DNA from: Paralithodes platypus
Taxonomy: Eukaryota > Arthropoda > Malacostraca > Decapoda > Lithodidae
Reading direction: 5' to 3'
Assembly (NCBI GenBank): GCA_032716605.1
Contig: CM064519.1
Span: 16,254,259-16,318,258 of the forward strand
Length of the DNA stretch: 64,000 nt
Both the position numbers and the translations under genes were made by a program. Under the pieces are notes generated by a model. It was not told the DNA's origin and did not search any database. It was given only the letters and a program-made list of their open reading frames with translations. Positions 10,072 through 23,184 of this stretch are shown piece by piece (position 1 is the stretch's first letter; the number at the start of each line of letters is the position of its first letter).

Positions 10072-10620
10072 ACAGAAGGCGAAATATGGAAGAGCTGGGC
10101 GTTCTATTGTTAAGGGTGGAAATACATGGATGAAGATACGCGAACACTTAATAATGGATAATGCTTATGCATAGATTTATAATCAGAAGTTGCGCTAGTG
10201 AGCAATATGTTCTCGCTCATATGTACGTATATTTATATACATATGTGCATATGACCATATAAATATAAATACACGTACAGTACATATATATATTATATAC
10301 CTTATATTCTCAACCGGGCTCGAACCATTGACAGCACGTACACACAGACATACATATACATAAATATATGCACATTACATGCATATATGCTCTTCTCTTA
10401 TCCTACCTGATACTCTCAGCCGGGCTCGAACCACAAACAGTATACACTATACACATATATATACATAAATAACGCATACATACATACACATATACGCACA
10501 CATACATACACATATACTGCACATACATAGATACATATATACACATATACATAAACAAACTCAAGCAAATACATACATAATTATATTCTAATACACACAC
10601 GCACACACACTTATGCATAT
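10014..10620. repeat. (TG)n run and low-complexity AC/AT sequence with two tRNA B-box-like motifs
   Basis: (TG)n occupies 10014-10069. From about 10230 the sequence is rich in ACATATAC. A GGGCTCGAACCA motif (reverse of TGGTTCGAGCCC, a tRNA-type B box) occurs at about 10316 and again at about 10424. This suggests duplicated tRNA-derived SINE heads on the minus strand, but no box A could be matched with confidence. Confidence 0.5.
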
Positions 10621-10663
10621 ATTATTAAAGGTGGGCGCGTATATATGGTGTGACAGACCGTTA

Positions 10664-12578
10664 TTACATATTATTAATAATATTAACAATGGTTGGGATA
10701 GGACTATTTTTATATCTGTCAGTTCTTGCTCTTATTGGTTGGAGTGTGTTGAAATGATGAGCTGCACGTGTAGGTCTAGGGGCGTCTGGTGGAAGTAAGT
10801 TTCTGTGTCGTGGGTGAACAAGCAGCTTAGATGCAAACTGTTTGAGTGTGTTGTAGTGGTGGGTTGAAAGTGCAGGTATGCTAAGGGTGGTGAGAGCTTC
10901 CTCGTACCCTGGATATGTGCCACCCAGGATGATCCTGCATGCCCTCCTCTGAACTCTCTCCAGTTGACGTTGTTGTGTTAGGGTTAGAGAGGAGGACCAG
11001 GCGGGAGAGGCGTAGGTGAGCTTAGGGAGTATGAAGGTGTTATATATACTCTTCAGCTCATTCTCCGGCGCCCCCAGGGATCTCAACCGCCTTAGCATAA
11101 ATAACTTGTAAGTGGCGGTCCTGACTATGGTAGTTACATGTTTCTTCCAGTTCAGTTTGTTGTCCACAGTGATTCCGAGGAGTTTGGTGGACTCAACAAG
11201 CTGAAGGGGATGAGGACCAATTGTGACAGTGGGTGGAGGAAGGTCGGTAACGGAAGTGTTGATGTGCATGACCACTGTCTTGTCATGATTGATAGTCACA
11301 TGATTGTCTGTGGTCCAGGCTTGAAGACGGTCGAGGATGTCTTGTAGGGGGTCATAGTTAGGGGAGGTGTTATCGACAGTAATGCCGACTGTCGAGTCGT
11401 CCACGTACTTCCAGTGGAATGGGGTGTCCTTTAGGGCATCATTAATCAAGATGAGGAACAATAGAGGCCCCATCTTTGTGCCCTGTGGGACTCCACATGT
11501 GATGTCTAGGAAGGTGGAGATGAAGCCTTGGTATCGCACTGCTTGTCGTCTGTCACTAAGGAAGTCGGTCAACCACGCAACCAGGGTAGGATGTAGCCCC
11601 AACTTTATGGCTTTGTTGATGATGATGGTGTGGTCAACAAGGTCAAATGCTTTCCTGAAGTCAATAAAGGCAAGGGCGAGGGAAGTCTTTCTCTTCTCAA
11701 GATTTGTGTAAATATAATCTAGGAAGCTAATAAGACAGTGAGTGGTGGAGGAGGTTTTTACGTTGCCAAACTGTTGGGGATCTATCAAGTGACGGATTTG
11801 TGAGTAAGCCCAGGTGAATACAAAGTCCTCACAGATTAGACTAGGGATGGGCGTAATGGCAATTGGTCTGAGTTCATTAAGAGAATGTGGGGAGGGGGTT
11901 TTGGGGATTGGAGTGACGTATGAAGTTTTCCAGTCTGCAGGGCATTTACTTTGCCTTAAGGAGGCATTAATTATCGAGCAAAGGGGGGTGGCAAATTCCA
12001 CCGAAAATTCTTTGTATATTTTCATGGGTAGGTCTACTGGGGTTGTTGATCTTTTTTATTTGAAACTGGAAAGATTTTTGGCCACTTCAAATTCTTGAAC
12101 AGTTACTGGGGAGGAAGGCAGGGAGGTTGGTGCGGTCTAGTTTGGGGAGGGTTTGGCAGATGGTAGAGAAGTGATTATTTATCAGTTCAGGTGCATCTAC
12201 ACGAGGGACATGGGAAACACAGGGGATCGAAGGAGTCCCACTACTTAAGCCACAAAGATTCTTAATTTTAGAGTACCACTGACTGATATTGGTTTGTTTT
12301 AAATGACGAATCTTTGTAGGGTAGTAGGACTTCTTCGCCCAACGGATTTCCCTTATCACAATGTTGCGTAGGTCCTTGTAGCGATTGTTGTCCGTGTAGA
12401 AGGCCTTATTCCGATTCTGCATCAGTCTCTTGATCCGAGGAGTAATCCATGGGACGTCAGAGGGGTGCATTTTGGTCCTCTTGGTGGGGAAGAAGTGGTG
12501 GTAGGCTTCGGTGGTGGTAGATACAAAGTTGTCCCATTTGGCATTAACATCTTCTTCAGTGAGTGTGTGTTCACTCAC
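10664..12578 (-). pseudogene. Non-LTR retrotransposon reverse transcriptase (YVDD type), broken
   Basis: Two minus-strand ORFs (12578-12087 and 12025-10664) are parts of one RT protein. The upstream piece is the linker between endonuclease and RT (PWITPRIKRLMQNRNKAFY). The downstream 453 codons carry RT blocks: PADWKTSYVTPIPK, LRPIAITPI, ALAFIDFRKAFD, GVPQGTKMGPLLF, and the catalytic box as YVDD rather than YADD. The C-terminal thumb follows (LTYASPAWSS, RRACRIILG). The break consists of a one-base frameshift near 12110 and an in-frame TAA near 12050. The endonuclease domain is absent, so the copy is 5'-truncated at about 12580. The protein stops at 10664; a 3' end is not obvious. The element cannot be mobilised by its own product. 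Confidence 0.85.
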
Positions 12579-12644
12579 TCAAGGTTAAGGCCTTGGGTTA
12601 ACATTCCACACTGATATTTTGTACTGATAAATACGTTCAATGTA

Positions 12645-12705
12645 ATTAAATGTGTGTGTGTGTGTGTATGTACGAGTGTGTGTGTGTGTGTGTGCATGTG
12701 TGCAC
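12645..12705. repeat. (TG)n microsatellite
   Basis: TGTG run with TATGTACGAG interruption and a CATGTGTGCACG end. Confidence 0.9.
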
Positions 12706-12778
12706 GTGAATGGAATCTCCCACTCAGAGAATATTACTCCCAATTCCTCCTCCATTGAGTGGCAGGGTAGTCTGAATA

Positions 12779-12992
12779 TTAACCCTTTCAAGATTCGACT
12801 ACGCATTTATGTTCTGTTTCTTTGCTATCATTGAACGATTTTATTCAGATTCGGAAAGGTATACGGAAGGCAGAGGGTTAATTGACATAGTCTTTACGCT
12901 TATCATTCCCACATATCTTTCCTAAACTGTATAAACTCTTATAATGATAGTCGGAAATAAACGTTAAAATGCGTCATATTCTTCAGAGTTAA
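12779..12992. mobile_element. MITE family B copy B4 (diverged)
   Basis: TTAACCCTTTCAAGATTCGA at the left and CTTCAGAGTTAA at the right, with inverted arms TGAACGATTTTATTCAGATT and AACTGTATAAACTCTTATAA. The central part GAGGGTTAATTGACATAG is shared with the copy at about 34.8 kb, so a distinct subfamily exists. Confidence 0.72.
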
Positions 12993-13060
12993 CCCCTTCA
13001 GCACTATGACGCCTTTTTACCTTTGATTATATAGCTCAAATTAGACGAGTTTATGAAATT
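12989..13060. mobile_element. MITE family B fragment B5 (left half only)
   Basis: TTAACCCCTTCAGCACTATG then ATTAGACGAGTTTATGAAAT. It stops at the TTAA where fold-back C1 begins; the right half is not found on the other side of C1. Confidence 0.6.
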
Positions 13061-13446
13061 TAAGGGAACCAACCTCGCTTTTTTATCTTTCTCTCCCTCT
13101 CTTTGGCTTGTATCCATTCGGCCCCATTCAGCCTACTGTTTTAAGACGTTTACCCCCATCTAGGTGTCAATATTTTCCTGGCGAGTGGTAGCGAGCCAGC
13201 TTATATATATTTTTGTTTTGACAGCAAGCTAAATTTATAAATTTTTCGATAGAAAAATTTCTCCGGCGAAGCCGGAATTCTCCATACAATGCTGGGTCGC
13301 TATTGCTCGCCAGGAAAAAATCGACACCTGGATGGGGATAAACGTCTTAAAACAGTTGGCTGAATGAAACCGAATGGATACAAGCCAGGGAAAGAGAGAA
13401 AAGGAGAAATATAAAACAAAACGGTGACCCCCCCCCCCCCCCCTTA
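13060..13446. mobile_element. Fold-back MITE family C copy C1
   Basis: Starts TTAAGGGAACCAACCTCGC and ends in a C run then CTTAC. Almost the whole length is an imperfect palindrome. CATTCGGCCCCATTCAGCC on the left pairs with GGCTGAATGAAACCGAATG on the right, and the CTGGCGAGTGGTAGCGAGCC module on the left pairs with GGTCGCTATTGCTCGCCAG on the right. The centre holds ATTTTTCGATAGAAAAATTT and CTCCGGCGAAGCCGG. A fragment resembling the family-A 3' part follows at 13460-13540. Confidence 0.82.
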
Positions 13447-13676
13447 CGGACCTATATTATTCAGTACTGAACAAATGTACACATTCATCGCGAAAGGGGG
13501 TCTTGGGGTATTATATTATGCTTGATGGAGGTCCTGAGAGGAAACTAATGGAAATAATATACAACAGACATTGATAAACAAATATAATTCTCCCCATAAC
13601 GTGTTCGTGTATCTGTAGCATATAAGACCTGTCGTGCTAGAGGTAGAGAAAGGTGGATTACTGCATTATTAAAAGA

Positions 13677-15367
<1,691 letters not shown>

Positions 15368-15519
15368 AGACGCAGCGAGAGAGAGAGAGAGAGCTAGGTT
15401 CACACACTCCATTCAATTGCTTATTTCCCTCCCTGCACCCCTGGCCAGGCCTCCCCCTCTATAGGTAATAAATTGTTTACAGTACCTGCATATGGAAGTG
15501 TTGTTCCTTTTATATAGAA

Positions 15520-18048
15520 GTGATCAAATCCACTATGTTGAAAAAGTTAACCCCTACTGTACCAGCGACGTCTATTTCATACATTTTCTCAGAAATCTCA
15601 GAAATCTCCATCTTAGGAGATTTCAACGTTCACCATCGCCAATGGCTTTCCTCTCACACTACTGATCCACCTGGTGAACAAGCCTACGTCTTTTCTATCC
15701 TAAATGACCTAGAGCAGTTAGTTCAGCAACCCACCCGTATCCCGGATCGCATCGGAGATCGGCCCAACATTCTTGACCTGTTTCTAACTTCTAACCCTTC
15801 TTCTTATACTGTCGATCTTTTCTCTCCTTTGGGCTCCTCCGACCATAAACTTATCTCTGTCACCTGTCCTATCTCTCCAGTACAGCCACCCGATCCTCCT
15901 AGCCGGCGGCGCTTGTGGCACTTTGGCGCTGCCGACTGGGAGGCTCTTCGGCAGTACTTCTTTGATTTCCCATGGAATGATTTCTGCTTCCATGGCCGAG
16001 GACCCTCGGAGAGTGCTGAACGCATTACCGAGGTAATCCTATCGGGCATGGAAGCATACATTCCATTCTCTTTCTCTCAGACTAATGCTAAAAAATCTTG
16101 GTTTACTCACGCCTGTTCTACTGCTGTCCGCAATAAGGAGGAAGCATTCAAACGGTACCGACGCCTTAAAACTCAAGACTCTCATTCTTCATATGTTTCT
16201 GCCCGGAATCAAGCCAAATCTGTTCTTCGACTTGCCAAACACTCTTTCATCAATAATAAATGCACTGAACTATCCAACTCTAGCTCTTCCCAAGCTTTCT
16301 GGCATCTAGCCAAAAACCTCTCCAACAATTTCTCTTCCTCGTCTTTCCCTCCCCTTTCCCACTCTGATGGCACAACCATCACTTCTTCCTCTGACAAAGC
16401 TAAACTCTTTGCTCAAACTTTTGCTAGAAACTCCACCTTGGATGATTCCGGTGCTATTCCTCCCTCTCCGCCCTCCTCTCTCTTACTTATGCCTAATATC
16501 CTAATCTCTTCTAAAGATGTACTTTCTACCCTCTCTGGGCTTAACACTAATAAGGCGTACGGTCCGGACGGTGTTCCTCCTGTTGTTCTCAAAAACTGTG
16601 CTTCCGTGCTGACTCCCTGCCTAGGCAAACTCTTTCGTCTCTGTCTATCCTCTAACGTCTTCCCTTCATGCTGGAAGTTTGCTCACATTCAACCTGTCCC
16701 AAAGAAGGGTGACCGCTCTCAACCCTCCAACTATCGTCCAATTGCTCTTATCTCTTGTCTTTCTAAAGTTTTTGAAACTATTCTTGCTTCCAAATTTCTT
16801 AAGCATTTCTCTTCTCATAATCTGCTCTCAGACCGCCAGTATGGCTTCCTTAAGGGTCGCTCTACTGGTGATCTTCTTTCATATCTTACTAACTCTTGGT
16901 CATCCTCCTTTCGGGACTTCGGTGAGACTTTTTCTATTGCACTAGACATATCGAAAGCCTTCGATAGAGTCTGGCATAAATCTTTAATTTCTAAACTACC
17001 CTCCTTCGGTTTCTATCCCTCCATCTGTGCCTTTGTCTCTAATTTCCTTTCCGGCCGTTCCATAGCTGCGGTTGTGGACGGCCATTGTTCATTTCCTCAC
17101 CCTATAAACTCTGGTGTTCCTCAGGGCTCTGTCCTATCTCCTATTCTCTTTCTAATTTTTATAAATGATCTCCTTAACTGTACCCTAATTCCCATCCATT
17201 CATACGCAGACGACTCAACCTTACACTACTCCATTAGTTTTTCAGAACGCCCCAGCCAGCAATCCCTCAACGACAAACTTAATGAAGCCATAGAACTCTT
17301 AAATTCTGATCTAAATACTATTTCCAATTGGGGCAGAGAAAACCTTGTTAACTTTAATGCTTCCAAAACCCAATTTCTCCATCTATCTACCCGTCAGGAT
17401 CTCCCAGCGGACTATCCCTTATTCTTCAACAATACAAAAATCAACCCTTCATCTTCTCTCAATATTCTTGGTGTCTCTTTTTCTTCTGCTCTCATTTGGA
17501 AGGACCATATTACCAGTCTTGCTAAGGCAGCCTCCCAGAAGCTGGGTGTGCTCAACCGCCTTAGGGGGTTCTTTTCCCCTGCACAGCTTCTTGCTCTGTA
17601 CAGGGGCATAGTGCGCCCTTGTATTGAGTATTGTTCACATGTGTGGGGAGGTTCCTCTCACACCGCTCTCCTAGACAAAGTTGAAAGGAAGGCCTTTCGT
17701 ATCATTAACTCCCGTCCACTCACCAACTCTCTGCAATCTCTCTCTCTCCGCCGCAATGTTGCATCTCTCTCGCTATTCTATCGCTACTATAATAATCAGT
17801 GTTCCTCAGAGCTATCCCAGTGCATACCACCTCCTTTACGTAGGGCACGTGGTACCCGTCTTGCAACTCAATCCCACCCCTACTCTGTGCAACTCTCCAA
17901 CCCAAGAGTGAAACGTTACTCTCAAACTTTCTTCTACTCAACATCTGAGCTCTGGAACTCTCTCCCAGAATCAGTCTTTCCCTCTTCCTATGACTTAAAT
18001 TGCTTCAAACTCCGTGTGTCCAGGCATTTTGGCTCGAACGTCCCTTGA
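15520..18048 (+). CDS. Retrotransposon family 1 ORF2: endonuclease C-terminus plus reverse transcriptase
   Basis: The uninterrupted ORF has 842 codons, of which the first ~22 precede the element and the rest is ORF2. Residues 31-36 (ILGDFN) and 107-109 (SDH) are the last two catalytic blocks of an apurinic endonuclease-like (EEP) domain whose N-terminal half is missing. The RT domain follows: [43 protein letters not shown], then the YADD catalytic box at residues 562-565. After this come the thumb and a C-terminus with [13 protein letters not shown] and FKLRV. That C-terminal pattern (LWN-x-LP ... FK-x-x-L) is usual in CR1/L2-type elements, so I infer that group. An ORF this long with no frameshift means the copy is young relative to the fragments around it. 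Missing 5' sequence makes it non-autonomous. Confidence 0.85.
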   Translation: MIKSTMLKKLTPTVPATSISYIFSEISEISILGDFNVHHRQWLSSHTTDPPGEQAYVFSILNDLEQLVQQPTRIPDRIGDRPNILDLFLTSNPSSYTVDLFSPLGSSDHKLISVTCPISPVQPPDPPSRRRLWHFGAADWEALRQYFFDFPWNDFCFHGRGPSESAERITEVILSGMEAYIPFSFSQTNAKKSWFTHACSTAVRNKEEAFKRYRRLKTQDSHSSYVSARNQAKSVLRLAKHSFINNKCTELSNSSSSQAFWHLAKNLSNNFSSSSFPPLSHSDGTTITSSSDKAKLFAQTFARNSTLDDSGAIPPSPPSSLLLMPNILISSKDVLSTLSGLNTNKAYGPDGVPPVVLKNCASVLTPCLGKLFRLCLSSNVFPSCWKFAHIQPVPKKGDRSQPSNYRPIALISCLSKVFETILASKFLKHFSSHNLLSDRQYGFLKGRSTGDLLSYLTNSWSSSFRDFGETFSIALDISKAFDRVWHKSLISKLPSFGFYPSICAFVSNFLSGRSIAAVVDGHCSFPHPINSGVPQGSVLSPILFLIFINDLLNCTLIPIHSYADDSTLHYSISFSERPSQQSLNDKLNEAIELLNSDLNTISNWGRENLVNFNASKTQFLHLSTRQDLPADYPLFFNNTKINPSSSLNILGVSFSSALIWKDHITSLAKAASQKLGVLNRLRGFFSPAQLLALYRGIVRPCIEYCSHVWGGSSHTALLDKVERKAFRIINSRPLTNSLQSLSLRRNVASLSLFYRYYNNQCSSELSQCIPPPLRRARGTRLATQSHPYSVQLSNPRVKRYSQTFFYSTSELWNSLPESVFPSSYDLNCFKLRVSRHFGSNVP

Positions 18049-18328
18049 TTTTGGCCCTGTCACTCTTTCAACTATGGGGGAGGCACTCGCTATAGGCAGT
18101 TATGCCTTTTGCCTCCCTCAATCACATAGAAAAACAAAAACAAAAAAACATGTCTTGCTATATTTAGACGATTTTATGCAATTTAAGAAGTAGTTGTGGT
18201 AGTAAAAACGGTTATGCGAGATAGTTCGAAGCCTGTTAATTGCTGGAAGTCCTTTTTAAGCTGAAAAAAATCGTCTAATAGTAGCCAGAATATTATGAAA
18301 ATGACGTCTACAGTACTGAATGGGTTAA
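15547..18328. mobile_element. MITE family B copy B6, split by retrotransposon
   Basis: The left 36 bases (TTAACCCCTACTGTACCAGC...) and the right 178 bases (GCTATATTTAGACGATTTTATGC ... CAGTACTGAATGGGTTAA) together make one family-B unit of normal size. The family-1 retrotransposon fills the gap. Confidence 0.75.
15583..18150 (+). mobile_element. Retrotransposon family 1, longest copy (5'-truncated)
   Basis: Begins around 15583 inside the endonuclease domain and ends with a short 3' UTR: CTTTTGCCTCCCTCAATCAC then an A-rich tail AAAAACAAAAACAAAAAAAC. It is inserted in a family-B MITE. The MITE left end lies at 15547-15582 and its remaining part at 18150-18328, probably with a short CAT-type duplication. 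Confidence 0.8.
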
Positions 18329-18329
18329 G

Positions 18330-18890
18330 TTTCGAAAATATCGTGATGAGATAAATAGATAATAGTGAAAGATTGTTATATTAGTAAACACGTCGATGGT
18401 GGTGGAAAAAGATGAATATTTACCTGTCTACATACATGGACACATTATTGCATCAAATATACATAGCGAAATAAAGATAGAGAGAGGAGAGAGGACAGAC
18501 AGGCGGACAGACGGACAAACATGCGGACAGACAAACAGACATACAAACAGACGGACGGATGGATGAATAGATAGGTAGATAAATAGATAATTACCCCATT
18601 TCAGGGCAAAGACCTGTCCCAACCCATTCCATAATAATCCGGTCATATGTTAGGATTAATTGAGACAGTCTGTATTATTTGTATTGGTAGAAGCTGAATA
18701 TAATCGCCTAATAGTTGCCAGATTATGATGCATGAAAAGTCTCTGGTATTGAATGGGTTACTATCTATGGTTTGTATTTATTTATAGATTTTATTTATTA
18801 TAGTTAATAAATATATTAGCCAGTCCATCTAATATAATCTAATCGAAAAATTGCCCTTCCTAAAACTATTATATTATATATATTTGTTTT
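18330..18890. other. Low-complexity and fragmentary family B sequence, no gene
   Basis: It contains a purine-rich GACAGACGGACA tract at 18490-18560 (the minus ORF is its translation). A family-B right half follows at about 18650-18762, ending TTGAATGGGTTAC. Confidence 0.55.
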
Positions 18891-19300
18891 TGTTCTATGT
18901 GAATGAGGGAGACAAAAGGCATAACTACTGCCTGCAGCGAGTTCCTTCCCCAGATTTCAAAGAGTGACAGGGCCGAAATCAAGGGACGTTCGAGCTAAAA
19001 ATGCCTGGACACACGGAGTTTGAAGCAATTTAAGTCATAGGAAGAGGGAAAGACTGATTCTGGGAGAGAGTTCCAGAGCTCAGCAGTTGAATAGAAGAAA
19101 GTCTGAGAATAGCGTTTCACTCTTGGGTTGGACAGTTGCACAGAGTAGGGGTGGGATTGTGTTGCAAAGCGGGTACTACATACCCTACGTAGAGGAGGTG
19201 GTATACACTGGGAAAGCTCCGAGGAACACTGATTATTGTAGTAGCGATAGAAATGCTTATATCACAGCGATAATGTCTTCTATCTCTGTCTGTTCTCTTA
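18890..19300 (-). mobile_element. Retrotransposon family 1, 3' fragment
   Basis: Reverse complement of the last about 400 bp of the family: the 3' terminal block (TTCTATGTGAATGAGGGAGACAAAAGGC in this strand), the 3' UTR, and codons for FYST...LWNSLP. The small plus-strand ORF here is the antisense of that region. Confidence 0.85.
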
Positions 19301-19411
19301 TCCAAGTAAATCTCTTTTTATCTCTCAAATTTATGACTGACACTAATTAATCTCCTCGTCATTTTTACCGGTAGTACTATATGAAGTGCTGTGTGAAGTG
19401 GAGATTTCCAC

Positions 19412-19728
19412 TTGAGGGACTTTTTTCTTGACCCCTTTCTCCCACATGTCTAGCCCCATTGCTTTTGAGATTTTAAGAAGTTTGCCCCATTAGTTTGGTG
19501 ATTTTAAGAATTTCCGCCCCATTCTGTCAATTTTAAGACCTTTCGTGGCATTTAGGTGTCGATTTTATCCTGGCGAGCGAAAGCGAGCCTGTAATTTAAG
19601 AGTAACCGGCCTTTGGCCGGGTAATTTTTCTACCGAAAAATGTACAAATTTATCTTAAAAGGGGGTCAAGGGGGTGAAATTTTAAGATTGCTGAAGGAGT
19701 AGGAAACAAAATAAAAACCTCCCCTTAA
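19412..19728 (+). mobile_element. MITE family A copy A4
   Basis: Left end TTGAGGGAC (diverged TTAAGGG), right end CCTCCCCTTAA. CTGGCGAGCGAAAGCGAGCC and CCGGCCTTTGGCCGGG are present. About 317 bp. Confidence 0.8.
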
Positions 19729-19917
19729 CGATTACTGATGCATTTTTATATAATTGATATGTTTTGTTCTTGCTTTCTTTCTGTCTTCATTGTATTTTCA
19801 TTTATTATATTTTAAGTAATACTATTTTGTTTTGGTATGTCCAAAAGATGAACATAATAGAACCATTCGGGAACAATTGTCAGGAGAGAGGCGAAATATT
19901 CAGAGCGTGATTTTTCA

Positions 19918-20303
19918 TTAAGGGAGCCCACCTCGCTTTTTTTTCTCTTTATCTCCCTCTCTCTTTGGCTTGTATACATTCGGCCCCATTCAGCCTACTG
20001 TTTTAAGACGTTTACCCCATTCAGGTGTATATTTTCCTGGCGAGCGTTAGCGAGCCAGCATATATATTTTGTTTTGTTTTGATAGCAAGCTAAATTTGTA
20101 CATTTTTCGATAGAAAAATTTCTCTGGCGAAGCCGGATTTCTCCATACAATACTTGCTTGCTAACGCTCGCCAGGAAGAAATCAACACCTAGATGGGGAT
20201 AAACGTCTTAAAACAGTTGGCTGAATGGGGCCGAATGGATACAAGCCAGGGAAAGAGAGTAAAGGAGAGAAAGATAAAAATAAAAAAACGGCGACCCCCT
20301 TAA
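19918..20303. mobile_element. Fold-back MITE family C copy C2
   Basis: TTAAGGGAGCCCACCTCGC at the left and GGCGACCCCCTTAA at the right, so both TTAA ends are intact. The palindromic arms include CTGGCGAGCGTTAGCGAGCC against GCTTGCTAACGCTCGCCAG. The centre has ATTTTTCGATAGAAAAATTT and a CTGGCGAAGCCGG block. Confidence 0.85.
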
Positions 20304-20404
20304 ACAAAATCGGTCCGGTTTGACACCCTAGAGTGGAGATAATATCAGATTATAGGGGACGCTTGAATGTGTCGAGGGTGTACCAGGTGTGCTACAGAGT
20401 ATGC

Positions 20405-20810
20405 GTTGTTATCTATCTATCTATCCATCTATTGCCGGACGCCTTACTCCCCTTTAGGAGGGTACCATACACAAAATGCCTCCAAGCAGACCTATCCCCT
20501 GTGAGAAGGACAACCCGTGCCAATTTGCTGAAGGACTTACAGGATTGACCAATAAACATAGGGTCAGTCAGACTTCGAGGACTTCTATGTATCTTTTTAG
20601 CACTATTTTTCTACAGAATTGAGCAGCTATTCCATTCACTAACCTGCTTCGCCCTTAGGTAAGCATTACGGATGTGTATAAGGTTTACTCCCCTAAACAG
20701 GTTGCCGACCAAGGCTGACTAGTCCCATCCACCCGGATTTGTATAAGGTTGTCTCCCCTAGAAAAGTTGCCGACCAAGGCTAACGAGTCCCATCCACCCG
20801 AGTTCTGTTA
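20405..20810 (-). mobile_element. RTE-like 3' end plus a 70-bp tandem duplication
   Basis: (CTAT)n then TTGCCGGACGCC...TTTAGGAGGGTACCA is the reverse complement of an RTE-type 3' end with a GATA-type tail (compare 21964 and 40368). Downstream at about 20670-20810, GTATAAGGTTTACTCCCCTA...CCATCCACCCG is present twice in a row with a few differences. Confidence 0.5.
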
Positions 20811-20859
20811 TGCGCACACGAATATTGTAGCTTAGATGCGCAGGTGAGCAGGGGATGTG

Positions 20860-21429
20860 TTAAGGGGGTAGTGGCTGTTTGTTTGGGTTCCATGTCATCT
20901 CAACCAGTAGACCATTTCAACCAGTAGCTCTCAACCAGTGCCAAATTAACCCAGACCAATCAAACCAGTGCCAAAATATAGTACTAACCTAACCTAACCT
21001 ATCCGTATTGGTTGATTTGGTACTGGTTGAGAGCTACTGGTTGAAATGGTCTACTGGTTGAGTTGACCGGTCACCGTTTGTTTGGTCTATGTATTCATTT
21101 ATTCATATATATTTTTAGTTTCCTCGCTAGACCTCCATCAAGCTTAAAAAAAAAAACCCTAGACCCCTTTTCAAGATACATTTATAAATTTTTCGGTAGA
21201 AAATACTCCCTGCCGAAGGCCGATTCCTCTTAAAATTACAGGCTCGCTATTGGTCGCCAGGAAAAAAAATGACACCTAAATGGCCCGAAACGTCTTAAAA
21301 TTGACAACGAAATGGGGGCATACGGTATTAAAATCGCCAATCTAATGGGCCAAACGTCTTAAAATCTCAAACTAATATGCTAAACATGAAGGAGAAGGGG
21401 GTCCAGAAAAGTGACTACCACCCACTTAA
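20860..21429 (-). mobile_element. MITE family A copy A5, interrupted by a fold-back
   Basis: TTAAGGGGGTAG at 20860 and CCACCCACTTAA at 21429 are the two ends. The body (21086-21429) carries GGCTCGCTATTGGTCGCCAG and the other blocks. A 189-bp fold-back (20887-21075) sits near its left end, flanked by GTTTGTTTGG on both sides. Removing it restores a normal family-A sequence. Confidence 0.85.
20887..21075. repeat. Fold-back with ACCAGT arms and 10-bp target duplication
   Basis: Left arm CTCAACCAGTAGACCATTTC...AGCTCTCAACCAGT, right arm its reverse complement; arms are about 60 bp. Short loop with (CTAAC)n. Direct 10-bp duplication GTTTGTTTGG at 20877-20886 and 21076-21085. A duplication of 9-11 bp is the size made by Mutator-like transposases (family knowledge), and MULE relics occur in this window. 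The link is inference. A half copy is at about 34563-34640. Confidence 0.85.
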
Positions 21430-21963
21430 TAAGGGGATATCACACTAGAGTTATTATCATCAATTTGCTATGCTCACTGTCAAACTTTAATTCCGGCAAT
21501 TCTTTTAGGATAATTGGCACTGATATCGACAACTAGAATAGAGGTAGATTTTCTCCGTGGCAAAATTCGCACAGGAGTACACACAATTCAGAAGTTGCCA
21601 GACGAGTGTCGAGATAAAATAGTTGCCGGAAATTTGACTGGTGTGCTAGCGGGTTTATAGGGCTTGATATTGATGACAGGATGTTAGTAAGCAGCTATCC
21701 TGACACTGGGCTAGGTACAGTCACGCTAATAAGTCATGTCTCAGATGTCATTACGTTTGGCTCGCTCTGTGCTGTATTAATGTCTGTCAGATGTTGAATA
21801 GGGTGGGTATGCGTAAGAAGATGTTTATATATCTCACTCAAAACGAATAAAGACAGTTTTAGATATTACTTATACCAATTATTGATCGAAATATACTTGG
21901 TGCCGAGACATCACTTATTAGCGCGATTGTACAGTCACGCTCAAATATTCCTGTGACACCTAT
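21430..21963. other. Intergenic, nothing recognised
   Basis: No repeat of this window, no ORF with domain resemblance and no microsatellite in this stretch. Confidence 0.4.
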
Positions 21964-22500
21964 CTATCTATTGTCGGACGCTGTGATCCCCGAAGGAGTG
22001 GCCACGAACGAAACGGCCCCATGCACCTCCGTCCCCAGTCAGTCGACGCCCCTCCTCGCATCCAGCACCGCCTGCACTCATTTACTTCTTAACTCCATCC
22101 TTCTACCTCTCACTCGGTCTACCTCTCCCTCTCTGTCCTTCCATCTCACTCTCGTACACTCTCTTAATCATTCTCTCGCTTCCCATACGTTCCACATGGC
22201 CGAACCATCTCAAGGTGTTCCTTTTCACACTTTCCAGTACATCTACATCCACACCACACCTCTCTCCTACTTCCTAATTTGTCTGTCTATCCCTCCATGT
22301 ACTCCGCACACACTTCTCAAGTAACTAATTTCCTCCCCTCTCACTCTTGGTTCTAGTCTCTTCACCAACGTCCATGCTTTGCTCCCGTAAGTCAATGTCG
22401 GGATTACCACACTGTCATGCAAGGACCTCTTTACTTCCATACTGACCACCCTATTTCTTGTTACTCCTTTCAGCGTTCCTAAAACCCTCTTCCCCTATTG
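21964..22500 (-). pseudogene. RTE-like non-LTR retrotransposon, 3' end of RT
   Basis: On the minus strand, 22449-22267 encodes SLHDSVVIPTLTYGSKAWT...EISYLRSVCGVHGG. Shifted frames between 22260 and 22050 encode LRWFGHVERM and KRVYESEMEG-like residues, followed by a proline/arginine-rich stretch. This is the classic RTE/BovB-type C-terminal pattern: leu-his-asp, YGSE-x-W, E-M-x-x-LR-x-x-x-GV, LRW-x-GH-x-x-R. The 3' UTR ends in the GTGGCCACTCCTTCGGGG motif and an ATAG-type tail at the left. Frameshifts are present, so it is inactive. Confidence 0.75.
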
Positions 22501-23000
22501 CACCCTTTCCCTCTTTTGACACACGTTTATGAAATGATAATAATAATAAACCCATCTATTATAAGAGTAAAGCACTATCACTATCCCCAAATATTGCACA
22601 TGCCTTTTTATGTCTATATTTTTTACAGAGTAGATTCATCTTAAGATTATGGTGTAAAATAGCCATTTCATTACGATGACTCCTACTTTCCAATATATCC
22701 TGGTTAGCATAACACACTATAATTTAGTCTATGGACGTTACGTGCATGACAAGAGGTTAGTTAAAATAGCTTACCCGATTCAAATTTTAACATCCTTTGC
22801 CAAAATAATAATAATAATAATAATCTCATAGTTTGCCAGAATAAAAAGTTAATAAAGAAAGAGACACCACATAGCATAAAGGTATATACTGATGTTAATG
22901 TGGACACGTTAATTACCGTTTTCATGCCCATAATCATCCGTGTATTTCTTAATGTGTTAGTCAAACAACTAATCATAATCTAGTCAAGTGGTTTTCTGTC
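22501..23000. other. Intergenic with two (AAT)n tracts, no gene
   Basis: (ATA)n tracts at about 22540 and at about 22806-22824; otherwise AT-rich unique sequence. Confidence 0.5.
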
Positions 23001-23001
23001 T

Positions 23002-23165
23002 TGATAGCGTAATGCTTAGTGTGCGGAATTTCGGTGTGAGTATCCTAGGTTCGAGTCCTTGGAGTACCACATGTATTCATTACTTTCATTGATTTCATTA
23101 GTTAGGTTTATTTGTAAATTAATTGGTGGGTTGGTGAAAACAAAATATATGAAATAACCCAGTTC
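23002..23165 (+). mobile_element. tRNA-derived SINE
   Basis: TGATAGCGTAATGCTTAGTG resembles a tRNA-type box A, and TAGGTTCGAGTCCTTGGAG a box B about 45 bases further. The tail TTTCATTGATTTCATTAGTTAGG...TTGGTGGGTTGGTGAA is shared with 7880-7970 and, in part, with 28690-28720. Confidence 0.7.
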
Positions 23166-23184
23166 CATTACTAGTACTACCCTA

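Noticed and set aside
20980..21000. Telomere-like (CCTAA)n
   Set aside because: Only three units in the loop of a fold-back element; too short to be an interstitial telomere.
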